From contig JBKHYJ010000073.1 in NCBI GenBank assembly GCA_046565505.1, forward strand, positions 1 through 64,000: a stretch of DNA of 64,000 nucleotides, given 5' to 3'. Origin of the DNA: JBKHYJ01 sp046565505. GTDB taxonomy: Bacteria; Acidobacteriota; Blastocatellia; UBA7656. Each line of letters begins with the position of its first letter. The stretch's first letter is position 1. A program made the translations under genes and the position numbers. The notes under the pieces are model-generated. The model was not told the DNA's origin and did no database searches. It was given only the letters and a program-made list of their open reading frames with translations. Shown here piece by piece: positions 21,881 to 31,120 of the stretch.

Positions 21881-23119
21881 TTACCCCCCGCCGCGGCCCC
21901 CGCTGAGGTTGCCGATCATGTTAAAGAGCGGCAGGTACATCGCCAGCAAGATGGTCATCACGAGGCTGCCCATGAAGACGAGTATCACGGGCTCGATGAA
22001 CGTCGTTATCGTGTTCAGGCGCACGTCTATTTCGGAGTCGTAGAAGTTAGCCACCTCGTCGAGCATCTCGCGAAGCGCGCCCGAACGCTCCCCCACGCCG
22101 ATCATGTCGAGCGCCAGTTCCGATACCCAGCCCGAAGCTTCGAGGCTTTCGGTGAACGAGCGGCCCTCGCGTATGCCTGTCAGCACGCCCTCGCTCGCGT
22201 GGCGCAGCGCGCGGTTGGTGATCGACTCGCTGGCGATCTCCACTGATTCGGGCAGCGTGATGCCGCCGGCCAGCAGCGTCGCCAGGCTCCGCGTGAATTG
22301 CGCTATGGTCAACTGGCGGACGGTCTCGCCCGCGACCGGGGCCTTCATTATCCACTGGTCGATCTTGAGCCGCCCGGTCGGCGTGCGCCGCCATACGAAA
22401 ATGAAAATAAGGGCGCCGACGACGGAAGGTATCAGCCATGCCAGATTGCTGCTGACAAACTCTGCCGTGCTGACGACGGCCACCGTTATGGTCGGCAACT
22501 CCTGCGCGCCCACCCCGCCATAGAGCTTCATGAACTGCGGTATGACGTAAGTCGAAAGCACCATCACTAAAACTATCGACGCGGCCATCAGCACGGAGGG
22601 GTAGGTGAGCGCCTTCCTGATCTTGCGCCGCGCTTCAGTGATGGTCTTCTGATAGCTCACGTAGCGCAGCAATACTTCGTCGAGCGACCCCGAGCGTTCG
22701 CCGGCGAGGATCGAAGCTATGTAGATTCGCGGGAAAGCGTCGCCCTGCGCGGCGAACGCTTGCGACAGCGCGTGGCCCGCGCGTATCTTCTCCTCGACGT
22801 TCTCGAGCAGCAGCCTGAGGTGGTCGTTCTGCACTCGCTTGCGCAGTATCCCGATGGCTTGAAGTATGGGGAGTCCCGCGCGCAGCAGCGCCGATAGCTG
22901 CTGGTTGAAGAGGAGGAAATCCGCGATCTTGATCTTATGCCCGCGCGGCTCGGCCCCGAGCACGCGGCGCACGCTGGCCGGGCCCGTCGAGGCGATTGAG
23001 AAGACGCGAAAGCCCTCGCGCTCGAGCTTCGAGCGAAGGTCGCGTTCGGCGGTGGCTTCTATAGTGCGAGTCAGGACCTCGCCCGTGGGCGTGCCTATGC
23101 GGCAAATGTATTCAGCCAT
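21881..23119 (-). CDS. gspF: GspF/PilC-family inner-membrane platform protein
   Basis: The ATG at 23119 is chosen because the family N-terminus (MAEYICRIGTPTGEV) begins there; the frame extends upstream without family similarity. The 412-residue protein has two homologous T2SSF domains, each ending in membrane helices, for example LTYPSVLMAASIVLVMVL and the C-terminal FIEPVILVFMGSLVMTILLA. The conserved GERSGSLDEVL and GERSGALREML motifs mark the duplicate. It is the first gene of the minus-strand operon and anchors the GspE motor in the inner membrane. Confidence 0.95.
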   Translation of the reverse strand: MAEYICRIGTPTGEVLTRTIEATAERDLRSKLEREGFRVFSIASTGPASVRRVLGAEPRGHKIKIADFLLFNQQLSALLRAGLPILQAIGILRKRVQNDHLRLLLENVEEKIRAGHALSQAFAAQGDAFPRIYIASILAGERSGSLDEVLLRYVSYQKTITEARRKIRKALTYPSVLMAASIVLVMVLSTYVIPQFMKLYGGVGAQELPTITVAVVSTAEFVSSNLAWLIPSVVGALIFIFVWRRTPTGRLKIDQWIMKAPVAGETVRQLTIAQFTRSLATLLAGGITLPESVEIASESITNRALRHASEGVLTGIREGRSFTESLEASGWVSELALDMIGVGERSGALREMLDEVANFYDSEIDVRLNTITTFIEPVILVFMGSLVMTILLAMYLPLFNMIGNLSGGRGGG

Positions 23120-23435
23120 AGGTATTGAACCTAACTTTGAAATCCGGCCCAGTCGGACCGGGCGAGTGCGTCCTGGGGCAATACGCAACCGAATAAAATC
23201 ATAGCACAATCCGCGCGCGCGTAACCACCGCGACGAGCCGCGCAGTGTTGCCTCAGCTCGGCACACTCTTTACACGCGGGCGCCTCGTTTCTGTTTCAAA
23301 GAATGCTCGGGCGCGGCGGGCGCGGCCGGATGCCTCGCCCCGCGCCCGCCGCAGGCCGGCATTGCCGCCCGTTCAAATCGCGTGCTAGTATCGGCTTTAC
23401 CCCGTGCGACGTGTAATCGGAGACCTTTTCACTTA
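23120..23435. other. Divergent promoter region between gspF and lptD
   Basis: About 315 bases without a gene. On the plus strand TTGCCG (23362-23367), 18 bases and TAGTAT (23386-23391) form a moderate promoter for lptD. The rest is GC-rich and shows no clear signal for gspF. Confidence 0.45.
23362..23391 (+). promoter_or_regulatory. Candidate lptD promoter
   Basis: -35 TTGCCG, 18-base spacer, -10 TAGTAT, about 45 bases before the lptD ATG. Matches are partial, so this is tentative. Confidence 0.4.
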
Positions 23436-26400
23436 ATGGCTCGTTTTTCAAAGTCATTCTCGACCGCGCTGTGCCTCCTTCTATTAATCGCCGTAAGCTC
23501 AGACTCGATTCTCGCGGGCCAAAGCACGCCCGGCGCCGCTCTCGCCCAAAGCTCTCCGCAAGAAGATAAGAAGGCGAAAAAAGAGGTCAAGCGGCAGAAG
23601 CGAGCCGAGAAGGCGGCCGCGGGGAAAAAAGACGCCGGAAACGAGGCGGGGCCTGAGAAGCCCGCCGGCAAGGCGGGCGGCGCGGCCGCGGGCGAGGCGG
23701 TCGAAGTAGTGGCCGACACTCAATCCAAGAACGGCGACCTGTTCGTCTACGAGGGGTACGTCAACGCCACGCTCGGGGACATAAGGCTACAGGCGGACCG
23801 CGTTACGCTCAACAACACCACGGGCGACATGTTGGCCGAAGGCAACGTCATCTTCGACCAGGGCGCGGACCAGCGGGTCGCCGCGCGCCGCGCCGAGATC
23901 AACTGGACCACGCGCAAAGGCGTCTTCTGGGACACGACGGGGTTCACTAACCGCACGCAGACGGGCGAGTACGTTTTCTTCGCGGCCGCCCGCGTTCAGA
24001 AGACGGGCGAGGCCACCTACGAACTCTTCGACGCGGAGGTCACCGCATGCGAAGACGCGGTCCCGAAGTGGAGCTTTCATGCCAGGCGCGCGGAGCTGAA
24101 GATGGGCGACCGCATCACGCTTCACAACTCCGTATTCCGGGTCAAGAGCCTGCCGGCGTTCGTGCTGCCTTTCGCCTGGATACCGGCCACGAGGAACGAC
24201 CGCAAGTCTGGGTTCTTGCTCCCGACCACGGGCACGTCTAATCAGAAGGGCCGAACCCTGAAGCTCGCTTACTACCAGACGCTCGGCGAATCGGCCGACA
24301 TAACTTTCCGCGGCGACGTATACACGCAGCGCGGGCTGGGATTCGGCGCGGAGTTTCGGGCGCAGACGGACGAGAAGTCTTACATGCGGCTGGGACTCTT
24401 CACGGTGAAAGACAGGCTGTTCGGCCCGCCGGGCGAGAGCCAGGGCGGGACCGCGTTCGTCGCCGAAGGGCAGCAATTCTTGCCGCACGGGTGGGTCGCC
24501 GTCGGCAACGTCTCGCTCGTCACGAGCCTGCGATTCCGCCAGGTCTTTTCCGACGACATAAGCCAGGTGATCGACCCCCGGCGCGAGTCTACCTTCTACG
24601 CGAACAACAACACGCGCAGCTTCAGCTTCAATTTTTTAGCGTCGAACGAGACCACGACGCTGTTCCGGCCGGACCGGGGCCCGCAGTCAGCCCCGGGCAG
24701 CGGCACCAATTTCGACATCAAGGTCCGCCAGGCCCCGCAGCTAGATATGACGCTCTACCCCCGGCGCGTGTTCGACAAGCTGCCGATATACTTCTCATTC
24801 GATTCAAGCCTCGGGGCGCTCAAGCGCGAAGAGACGGTCGACAGCGGCGTCGTGTTCGTAACGCCCGCGGCGGTCCAGCGGCTCGACTTTCAGCCTAAGA
24901 TAACGGCGCCGCTCGCCACCCTGGCCGGCGTCGCGATAACGCCGAGCCTCACTTTGCGGCAGACGTTCTATACGAGCAGCCTCAACCCGGGCGCGGAGGC
25001 TTTTGACCCCGAACTATTCGCCACGTCGGCGGCGGACCCGCGGCTCGACCCCGCGCGGCCGGAATACAGGCCGAGCGTTAAGCTATTCGACAGGGCTTCG
25101 CTCGACCCCGTGCTGCCGGAGAACGTGTCTCGGACGTACGGCGAGCTCGCGGTGGATATAAGGCCGCCCGCTCTGGAGAAATACTTCTCCAGCGGCGACG
25201 GCTCCTCAGGGTTCAAGCACCTCATCGAGCCTTACATCACATACCGCCTGATAAGGGGCATAGGCGGGGAGTTCAACAAGATCATACGGTTCGACGAGCG
25301 CGACGCGGTCGCCAACACTAATGAGTTCGAGTACGCTTTGGTGAATCGATTTTTCACCGCGCGGCGGTCTTCGGACTTGAGCCGCAGGCGCTCGAAAAGG
25401 CGGCGCGGCCTCGACCTGCCTTCCGAGATGGAGCCCGTCCGACCGGGCGGCGACAAGGGCGGTCGAAAGAAGAAGAAGGCCGGTAAAGACGCCGCGGCGG
25501 CCGAGGCCCCGCCCGCCGAAGTGAGGCCCGATGAGGCGGAGCCCCCCGAGCAGAGGCCGCAGACTTCGGGTGAGACAAACGCGAAAGGCGATAAGGGCGA
25601 GACGGGCGGCGGAGTGAAGAAAGAAGCGGAAGGCTCGCAGAAGGCGGAGACCCCCGAGGCGCGGGACAAGAAAGCGAAGTTAGCGACGGGCGAGCAAGCC
25701 GAGATGGATCAGCCGGGCGGCAGGAGGGCGCGGCGCGACCGGCGGGAAGACGCCGATGACGGCGACGATCAGGACGCCTCAGCCCAGGCAGGCCCGACCG
25801 CAACGAATGTGAACGCGCCCGCGCAGCCCTTTGAGTTCTTGACCGTCAAGGTCGCGCAGAAATATTTCTTCGACCGCGACTTCGGCGGGGCCCTGGTCGA
25901 GGGCCGCCGCAACCAGTTTTACCCGATGAATACGCTCTCAGGCTTCACCTACGGCGGGCGGGCGCGCAATTTTTCCCCCGCCAACCTGGCCGTCCGCTAC
26001 CGGCCCCTCTCTTCGGTCTACGCGGACCTGCGCATGGACGTAGGCTCTGATGGCGGATTCGTGCGCAACGTGGTCGTCGCGGGCGGGGTGAGGAAGGACA
26101 AGATTTCAGTATCGGCCAGCTATTACCTTTCCAGGCGAATCCGCATCGCGCCTAACACGTTCGAGCCGGGCACGTTCCCAGGCAACCAGATAGTGACGAC
26201 CTTGCAGTGGGGAGAAGCGGACAGGGGGCTGTATGGCGGCACGCGCGTGGGCTATGATTTCACAGACAGGTTCATCACCTCCGAGCAGGTGACGAAAGGG
26301 CGGCTGAGAAATTCGCGGAGTTACTTAGGCTATGGGTGGGACTGCTGCGGCGTGCAGTTCAACTACAACACGTTTAAAGCGGGGTTGCGCAACGAGAGCG

Positions 26401-26540
26401 CGTTCTCGTTCACCTTCACGCTCGCCGGCATAGGCAGCTTCGGCACGGACCAGTTCTCTCAACTCGGCGGCGGCCGGGGCGGGCGGAAGCGCGGCAAGAG
26501 GAATCGTCGCAGCGCCGCTGATGACGATGATCTGCCATAA
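23436..26540 (+). CDS. lptD: LPS-assembly outer-membrane protein LptD with charged insert
   Basis: ATG 23436 starts a signal peptide (FSTALCLLLLIAVSS), giving 1034 residues; the frame from 23382 lacks support. A Lys/Ala-rich linker (about 45-85) leads to the periplasmic OstA/LptA-like domain (about 90-230: LQADRVTLNNTTGDMLAEGN), then the beta-barrel (LPAFVLPFAWIP; repeated aromatic strands). A stretch of about 150 residues (about 645-793), rich in Lys, Glu, Arg and Gly, interrupts the barrel; typical LptD has no such region. The protein inserts lipopolysaccharide into the outer leaflet with LptE, not seen here. Confidence 0.92.
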   Translation: MARFSKSFSTALCLLLLIAVSSDSILAGQSTPGAALAQSSPQEDKKAKKEVKRQKRAEKAAAGKKDAGNEAGPEKPAGKAGGAAAGEAVEVVADTQSKNGDLFVYEGYVNATLGDIRLQADRVTLNNTTGDMLAEGNVIFDQGADQRVAARRAEINWTTRKGVFWDTTGFTNRTQTGEYVFFAAARVQKTGEATYELFDAEVTACEDAVPKWSFHARRAELKMGDRITLHNSVFRVKSLPAFVLPFAWIPATRNDRKSGFLLPTTGTSNQKGRTLKLAYYQTLGESADITFRGDVYTQRGLGFGAEFRAQTDEKSYMRLGLFTVKDRLFGPPGESQGGTAFVAEGQQFLPHGWVAVGNVSLVTSLRFRQVFSDDISQVIDPRRESTFYANNNTRSFSFNFLASNETTTLFRPDRGPQSAPGSGTNFDIKVRQAPQLDMTLYPRRVFDKLPIYFSFDSSLGALKREETVDSGVVFVTPAAVQRLDFQPKITAPLATLAGVAITPSLTLRQTFYTSSLNPGAEAFDPELFATSAADPRLDPARPEYRPSVKLFDRASLDPVLPENVSRTYGELAVDIRPPALEKYFSSGDGSSGFKHLIEPYITYRLIRGIGGEFNKIIRFDERDAVANTNEFEYALVNRFFTARRSSDLSRRRSKRRRGLDLPSEMEPVRPGGDKGGRKKKKAGKDAAAAEAPPAEVRPDEAEPPEQRPQTSGETNAKGDKGETGGGVKKEAEGSQKAETPEARDKKAKLATGEQAEMDQPGGRRARRDRREDADDGDDQDASAQAGPTATNVNAPAQPFEFLTVKVAQKYFFDRDFGGALVEGRRNQFYPMNTLSGFTYGGRARNFSPANLAVRYRPLSSVYADLRMDVGSDGGFVRNVVVAGGVRKDKISVSASYYLSRRIRIAPNTFEPGTFPGNQIVTTLQWGEADRGLYGGTRVGYDFTDRFITSEQVTKGRLRNSRSYLGYGWDCCGVQFNYNTFKAGLRNESAFSFTFTLAGIGSFGTDQFSQLGGGRGGRKRGKRNRRSAADDDDLP

Positions 26541-26552
26541 GCCGCCGCCGGC

Positions 26553-26573
26553 GGCTGCCGGCCGCCGGCAGCC
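26553..26573. repeat. GC-rich hairpin between lptD and the PPC gene
   Basis: GGCTGCCGG-CCG-CCGGCAGCC, nine-base arms with a three-base loop, lying 15 bases before the next start codon. No T-run follows, so a terminator role is uncertain. Confidence 0.45.
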
Positions 26574-26587
26574 AGTAGCAAGGCATC

Positions 26588-27010
26588 ATGAAAATAAAAC
26601 GAACTGAAACAGGGTTCCTCGTCGTGCTCGACGTGGGCGACGAGGTGATGGATTCGCTGAAAAAACTAGCCGCGGCCGAGCGCATCGGCATGGCCTCATT
26701 GACGGCAATCGGGGCCGTGAGGGACGTGGTGCTGGGCTACCTCGACCTCAGCCGGAAGGAGTACCTAAAACGCGAATTCGGGGCGGATTCGATGGAGCTT
26801 ATTGCGATGACCGGGAACCTCGGCCTGCTCAACGGCGAGCCCGTGGCCCACTGCCATGCGGTCGTAGGCGACCGCGAAATGCGCGTGTACGGCGGGCACC
26901 TGTTTGAAGCCAGCGCGTCGGTTACGGTGGAGATTTTCTTGCGCGTTTACGAAGGCGAAATCACCAGGCGGCCTGACCCCGACTCGGGCGCAAATCTCAT
27001 CTCGGCGTGA
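26588..27010 (+). CDS. PPC (DUF296) domain protein
   Basis: A 140-residue single-domain protein of the PPC/PCC family, found alone in bacteria and fused to AT-hooks in plants. The body shows the family pattern FLVVLDVGDEVMDSL, a glycine-rich IGAVRDVVLGY strand and PVAHCHAVVGD with conserved His residues, followed by GGHLFEA. Bacterial members form trimers. No DNA-binding motif is seen and the biochemical role is unknown. It sits between lptD and hrcA, 48 bases after lptD. Confidence 0.85.
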   Translation: MKIKRTETGFLVVLDVGDEVMDSLKKLAAAERIGMASLTAIGAVRDVVLGYLDLSRKEYLKREFGADSMELIAMTGNLGLLNGEPVAHCHAVVGDREMRVYGGHLFEASASVTVEIFLRVYEGEITRRPDPDSGANLISA

Positions 27011-27156
27011 AGGCGACTGCCGCCCGCGGGGGCCATTGCGGCGGGCCCGCGAGCCCTCAACTGAAGGCGTCCGGCGGCGGTTTCTCGCGGAGAGGCTACG
27101 CGTCACGAGCCTCAATTTAACCCCTTGCGTCATCGCCCGCTTACAGGGCAATATTA

Positions 27157-27185
27157 TTGACAGGGCGGGCCTTTGGTGGTACTTT
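27157..27185 (+). promoter_or_regulatory. Sigma-70-type promoter of the hrcA-grpE operon
   Basis: Perfect TTGACA (27157-27162), 17-base spacer and TACTTT (27180-27185), placing the start near 27192, 35 bases before hrcA. A TTAGCCCTG (27184-27192) resembles half of the CIRCE operator (TTAGCACTC), but the other half GAGTGCTAA is absent; only a short GCCC/GGGC inverted repeat is seen. Confidence 0.65.
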
Positions 27186-27226
27186 AGCCCTGCATTCCAA
27201 TCGGGCGCGCCCCCTGCTAGAAACCT

Positions 27227-28327
27227 ATGAAGACAAAGGGCGGTTACAATTTCGACGACCGCAAGAAGGAGATACTCGCAGCGATCGTGAGGGTTCACAT
27301 CGCGACGGGGCAGCCGGTCGGGTCTTTGACTCTCGCGCAGCAGTCGAGCGAGCGGCTGTCGTCGGCCACAATCAGGAATATTTGCGCGGAACTCGAAGAC
27401 GAGGGCTACCTCACGCACCCGCACACGTCCGCCGGCCGTATGCCTACCGACAAAGGCTACAGGTTTTACGTTGATAACGTGATAAGCTCGACGAAGCTCT
27501 CCCGGTCGGACGCGGCCCGCATAAACGAGCGGCTGCTGGACGAGGAGTCGCTTGCGAACCCGGAACGCTTAATGGAGCGCACAAGCCAATTGCTTTCGCA
27601 GTTGTCAGACAACGTGGGGATCGTGGTGCCGCCTTCGATCTCGAAAGACATACTGCACCACATAGAATTTGTGAAGCTGCCCGACGGGCGCATACTCGTA
27701 ATCACGGTCTCAAGCGCGGCCCGCGTGCAGGACAGAGTCATTCGCGTTGACGCGGAGTTCGCGCAGGACGAACTGAATTCGACGGCGCGATACCTGCTGG
27801 AGAATTTCCGGGGCTGGACGCTCACGGAGATCCGCGACGAGCTGCTGAGCCGCATGACGGAGGAGAAGGCGCTCTACGACCAGTTCTTGCGCAACGCCGT
27901 CCTGCTGTGCAGCCAGAGCCTCCAGGAAGGCGACCGGCCGGACGTGTTTATAGAAGGCGCGTCGAACATCATCGCGAAGCCCGATTTCGCCGACACCGAG
28001 CGCATGCGCGCGCTCTTTAAGATGTTTGAAGAGAAGAGCAGGATCATTAAAATATTGAATGAGTGTATCGAGAGCGCGAGGCGCGAGGCCGTGGGCGTTC
28101 GCATAGGCAGCGAGAACCGGTTCATCGACCTGCGCGACTGCACCGTCATCGCCTCGCCGTGTTTTTACTCCAAGGGGTTTGCGGTCGGAAGCATAGGGGT
28201 CGTCGGCCCCACCCGGATTGAGTACGACAGGCTTATCAGCATAGTGGACTACATATCCAAGCTATTTGAGCGCGTGCTCGACCCCGGCCGCTCCTCGGAG
28301 ATGAACACCACCGCGCGGACGCATTGA
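27227..28327 (+). CDS. hrcA: Heat-inducible transcription repressor HrcA
   Basis: A 366-residue repressor of class I heat-shock genes, which normally binds CIRCE as a dimer and needs GroEL to fold. The N-terminal winged helix is clear (IVRVHIATGQPVGS; SSATIRNICAELEDEGYL; HPHTSAGRMPTDKGYRFYV, about 15-85), followed by the GAF-like and dimerisation domains; IGVVGPTRIEYDRL near the C-terminus is a signature. It heads the operon hrcA-grpE-dnaK-dnaJ, as in Firmicutes. The gene is unusual only in lacking a full CIRCE in front of it. Confidence 0.96.
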   Translation: MKTKGGYNFDDRKKEILAAIVRVHIATGQPVGSLTLAQQSSERLSSATIRNICAELEDEGYLTHPHTSAGRMPTDKGYRFYVDNVISSTKLSRSDAARINERLLDEESLANPERLMERTSQLLSQLSDNVGIVVPPSISKDILHHIEFVKLPDGRILVITVSSAARVQDRVIRVDAEFAQDELNSTARYLLENFRGWTLTEIRDELLSRMTEEKALYDQFLRNAVLLCSQSLQEGDRPDVFIEGASNIIAKPDFADTERMRALFKMFEEKSRIIKILNECIESARREAVGVRIGSENRFIDLRDCTVIASPCFYSKGFAVGSIGVVGPTRIEYDRLISIVDYISKLFERVLDPGRSSEMNTTARTH

Positions 28328-28344
28328 AGCTTTATACATCATAG

Positions 28345-29016
28345 ATGAGTAACCGAGCACAGGAAGACAGCAAAGATAAAATGGGAAAGAAAGAAGAGCC
28401 CAAAGAGATACCGATAGAGTTTTTTGATAAAGGTGAAGAGGCAAGCTCGGAAGCCGCGGCGGGCGCCGACTCCGACCCCGCCGGCCAAGACGCCGCGGCC
28501 GCTGAATCGCCCAGGACGGAGGGCTCGCAGCGCTCATCCGGGCCTGACCTCCAGGCGCAAGTGGATGCGCTCGCGCAGGAGAAGGCCGCGCTTTACGACC
28601 AGTTGCTACGCCGCCAGGCCGAGTTTGAAAACTACCGCCGCCGCGTCGAGCGCGACAGAGTCGAGTTTCATTCGCGGGCGCGGGGCGAAGTTTTGCTGGA
28701 GCTGCTGCCCGTCGTCGACAACTTCGAGCGCGCGCTGTCGAGCTTCCAGAAGAGAGAGGCCGACGCCGCCGGCCTGCGCCACGGCCTGGAGTTGATTCAC
28801 AAGCAGCTCAAAGACGCGTTGACGAAATTCGGCCTGGAGCCGGTCGAATCCGTCGGGCAAGTTTTTGACCCTCACTTGCACGAGGCGGTGACGATCGAGC
28901 CGACCGACGAGCACGAAGAGAACACGATCATAGAGGAGTTCCAGCGGGGGTATAAGCTGGGCGAGAAGCTGCTGCGCCCCGCGAAAGTGAAAGTCGCCTC
29001 CAGCCCCAACCGCTAA
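28345..29016 (+). CDS. grpE: Nucleotide exchange factor GrpE
   Basis: A 223-residue co-chaperone that drives ADP release from DnaK. Disordered acidic N-terminus (about 1-70), long coiled coil (about 72-125; YRRRVERDRVEFHSRA), then the C-terminal beta domain with FDPHLHEAVTIEP and EEFQRGYKLGEKLLRPAKVKV. The start at 28345 has no clear ribosome binding site; ATG 28381 is an alternative that removes 12 disordered residues. It follows hrcA by 17 bases. Confidence 0.95.
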   Translation: MSNRAQEDSKDKMGKKEEPKEIPIEFFDKGEEASSEAAAGADSDPAGQDAAAAESPRTEGSQRSSGPDLQAQVDALAQEKAALYDQLLRRQAEFENYRRRVERDRVEFHSRARGEVLLELLPVVDNFERALSSFQKREADAAGLRHGLELIHKQLKDALTKFGLEPVESVGQVFDPHLHEAVTIEPTDEHEENTIIEEFQRGYKLGEKLLRPAKVKVASSPNR

Positions 29017-29140
29017 TTTCAGATTTTGGATTTTGGATTCGGGAGCGTTCGCAGACCTTAGCGCTTTACGTTCATTCAAGGCGGCCCGATCCGGCCGCGC
29101 CTGCGTCATACGGTCGGCCCCTTAATCCAAAATCTGAAAT
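29016..29140. repeat. AT-rich inverted-repeat element (copy 2) between grpE and dnaK
   Basis: ATTTCAGATTTTGGAT (29016-29031) and ATCCAAAATCTGAAAT (29125-29140) are perfect 16-base inverted repeats around about 90 GC-rich bases. The left arm begins at the last base of the grpE stop codon. This is the best-preserved copy of the repeat seen also at 21794 and 31121. Confidence 0.65.
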
Positions 29141-29215
29141 CAGAATCCCGCCCCTTCTCATTCACCAGACCCCCAGGCACATTCTCGGTTTTCGACTCAA
29201 CAGGAGGCGAGTCTC

Positions 29216-31084
29216 ATGGGCAAAGTAATTGGAATAGACCTCGGCACGACCAACTCATGCGTGGCGATACTTGAGGGCGGCGTAACGCAAATCATCCCCA
29301 ACAAAGAGGGCGGGCGCACCACGCCATCCGTAGTCGCTTTCACTGAGAAGGGCGAGCGGCTGATAGGCCAGATCGCCAAGCGGCAGGCGATAACGAATTC
29401 GGCCAACACCATCTACGCCGTCAAGCGGCTCATGGGGCGCAAATTCAAATCGCCCGAAATCGAGCGCGCGCGCAAGGTCTGCTCGTACGAAATAACCGAG
29501 GCGTCTAACGGCGACTGCCGCGTGCGCGTGCGAGGGCGCGATTACTCCCCGCCGGAGATTTCCGCGATCCTGCTCCAGCGGCTGAAGCTGGCGGCCGAAG
29601 AGTTCCTGGGCGACGAAGTTACCGAGGCCATCATCACCGTCCCGGCCTACTTCGACGACATACAGAGGCAGGCGACGAAAGACGCGGGCAAGATCGCCGG
29701 GCTCAACGTCCAGCGCATAATCAACGAGCCGACCGCGGCCGCGCTGGCCTACGGGCTGGGCAAGCGCGAGAACGAGAAGATAGCCGTCTATGACCTAGGC
29801 GGCGGGACCTTCGACATCTCCATTATGGAGATGTGCGACGGCGTGTTCGAGGTCCTATCGACCTGCGGCGACTCGTTTCTGGGAGGCGAGGATTTCGACC
29901 AGCGGATAGTCGATTGGATGATCGAGACCTTCAAGGACGAGACCGGCATCGACCTCCGCTCCGACAGGCTCGCGCTCCAACGGCTCAAGGAGGCGGCCGA
30001 ACGCGCCAAGTGCGAGCTTTCGACCGCGACCGAATCCCAAATGAACCTGCCATTCATCGCGGCCGACCCCACGGGGCCGAAGCATTTCAACAAGACGCTG
30101 ACGCGCGGGAAGTTTGAGGAGCTTGTGCGGGACCTAGTCGAGCGGACCATCGCGCCATGCCAGAAGGCGCTCAAAGACGCCAAGCTCGCGCCCGCCGGCA
30201 TAACCAAGGTGTTGCTGGTCGGGGGGCAGACGCGCTCGCCCATCATCATCAGCCGCGTGCGCGAAATCTTTCAGCGCGAGCCGTCGATTGAGATCAACCC
30301 GGATGAAGTCGTCGCGATAGGCGCGGCCATACAGGCGGGGGTGCTCGCGGGCGACGTGAAAGACTTGATACTGCTCGACGTGATCCCGCTCAGCCTCGGG
30401 ATAGAGACCCGCGGCGGGCTGTTCACCAAGCTGCTCGACCGCAACTCGACGATACCGACTAAGAAGAGCCTGGTCTTCACGACCGTCGCCGACAACCAGC
30501 AGGTGGTCGAGGTGCACGTGCTGCAAGGCGAGCGCGAGATAGCCGCGGGCAACCGGAGCCTCGCGCGGTTCGAGCTCGTCGGCATCCCCCCCGCGCCGCG
30601 CGGACTGCCACAGGTCGAAGTCACCTTTGAGGTCGACGCGGATGGCATAGTGTCTGTGTCGGCCCGCGACAAGATGACGGGGCTCGAACAGGCCCTGCGA
30701 ATCACGCCCTCCTCGGGGCTGTCGGCCTCGGAGATATACGACCTGATCGAGGAGGCGAATCGAAGCGCCGAAACTGACCGCCGCGTCAAAGAAATTATCA
30801 TCGCGCGGAACAGGCTTGAGGGCCTGCTCCAGAACACGATTCGCTCTTTCGGCGAGTTCGGCTGGATGCTGCCGCCCGCCGACCAGGAGTTCGTACGCAC
30901 GACGCTCGAAGACGCGCGCAAGACGGTCGTATCCGAGAACACGTCCGAAGTCCGCTTCGCTCTCGAACAGCTCGAGCGGGCGGCGCGGATGATAACCGAC
31001 GCTATGTTCCGCCCGACAGGGCTCGCGGCCAACGGCGGGACGAAGCATGAAGAAGAGGTGAGTCCGCTATCAGAAGTATCTTAG
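29216..31084 (+). CDS. dnaK: Chaperone DnaK (Hsp70)
   Basis: A 622-residue ATP-driven chaperone. N-terminus GIDLGTTNSCVAI, phosphate loop DLGGGTFDISI and VLLVGGQTRSP mark the ATPase domain (about 1-380); the substrate-binding part follows DVIPLSLGIETRGG (about 390-500) and the helical lid ends in a short tail (HEEEVSPLSEVS), without the acidic tail typical of enterobacterial DnaK. A ribosome binding site AGGAGG precedes the ATG. Identity as DnaK rather than HscA is supported by the position between grpE and dnaJ. Confidence 0.95.
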   Translation: MGKVIGIDLGTTNSCVAILEGGVTQIIPNKEGGRTTPSVVAFTEKGERLIGQIAKRQAITNSANTIYAVKRLMGRKFKSPEIERARKVCSYEITEASNGDCRVRVRGRDYSPPEISAILLQRLKLAAEEFLGDEVTEAIITVPAYFDDIQRQATKDAGKIAGLNVQRIINEPTAAALAYGLGKRENEKIAVYDLGGGTFDISIMEMCDGVFEVLSTCGDSFLGGEDFDQRIVDWMIETFKDETGIDLRSDRLALQRLKEAAERAKCELSTATESQMNLPFIAADPTGPKHFNKTLTRGKFEELVRDLVERTIAPCQKALKDAKLAPAGITKVLLVGGQTRSPIIISRVREIFQREPSIEINPDEVVAIGAAIQAGVLAGDVKDLILLDVIPLSLGIETRGGLFTKLLDRNSTIPTKKSLVFTTVADNQQVVEVHVLQGEREIAAGNRSLARFELVGIPPAPRGLPQVEVTFEVDADGIVSVSARDKMTGLEQALRITPSSGLSASEIYDLIEEANRSAETDRRVKEIIIARNRLEGLLQNTIRSFGEFGWMLPPADQEFVRTTLEDARKTVVSENTSEVRFALEQLERAARMITDAMFRPTGLAANGGTKHEEEVSPLSEVS

Positions 31085-31091
31085 AGTTTGT

Positions 31092-31097
31092 TATAAT
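31092..31097 (+). promoter_or_regulatory. Candidate -10 element upstream of dnaJ
   Basis: A perfect TATAAT lies just after the dnaK stop codon, about 120 bases before dnaJ. No good -35 is seen at the right distance, so a separate dnaJ promoter is only possible. Confidence 0.3.
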
Positions 31098-31120
31098 ACC
31101 GAGGAAGCGGGCGCCCGCTC

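Noticed and set aside
27184..27206. Possible CIRCE operator before hrcA
   Set aside because: Only the left half is partly matched (TTAGCCCTG against TTAGCACTC); the right half is absent, so it was not listed as a CIRCE.
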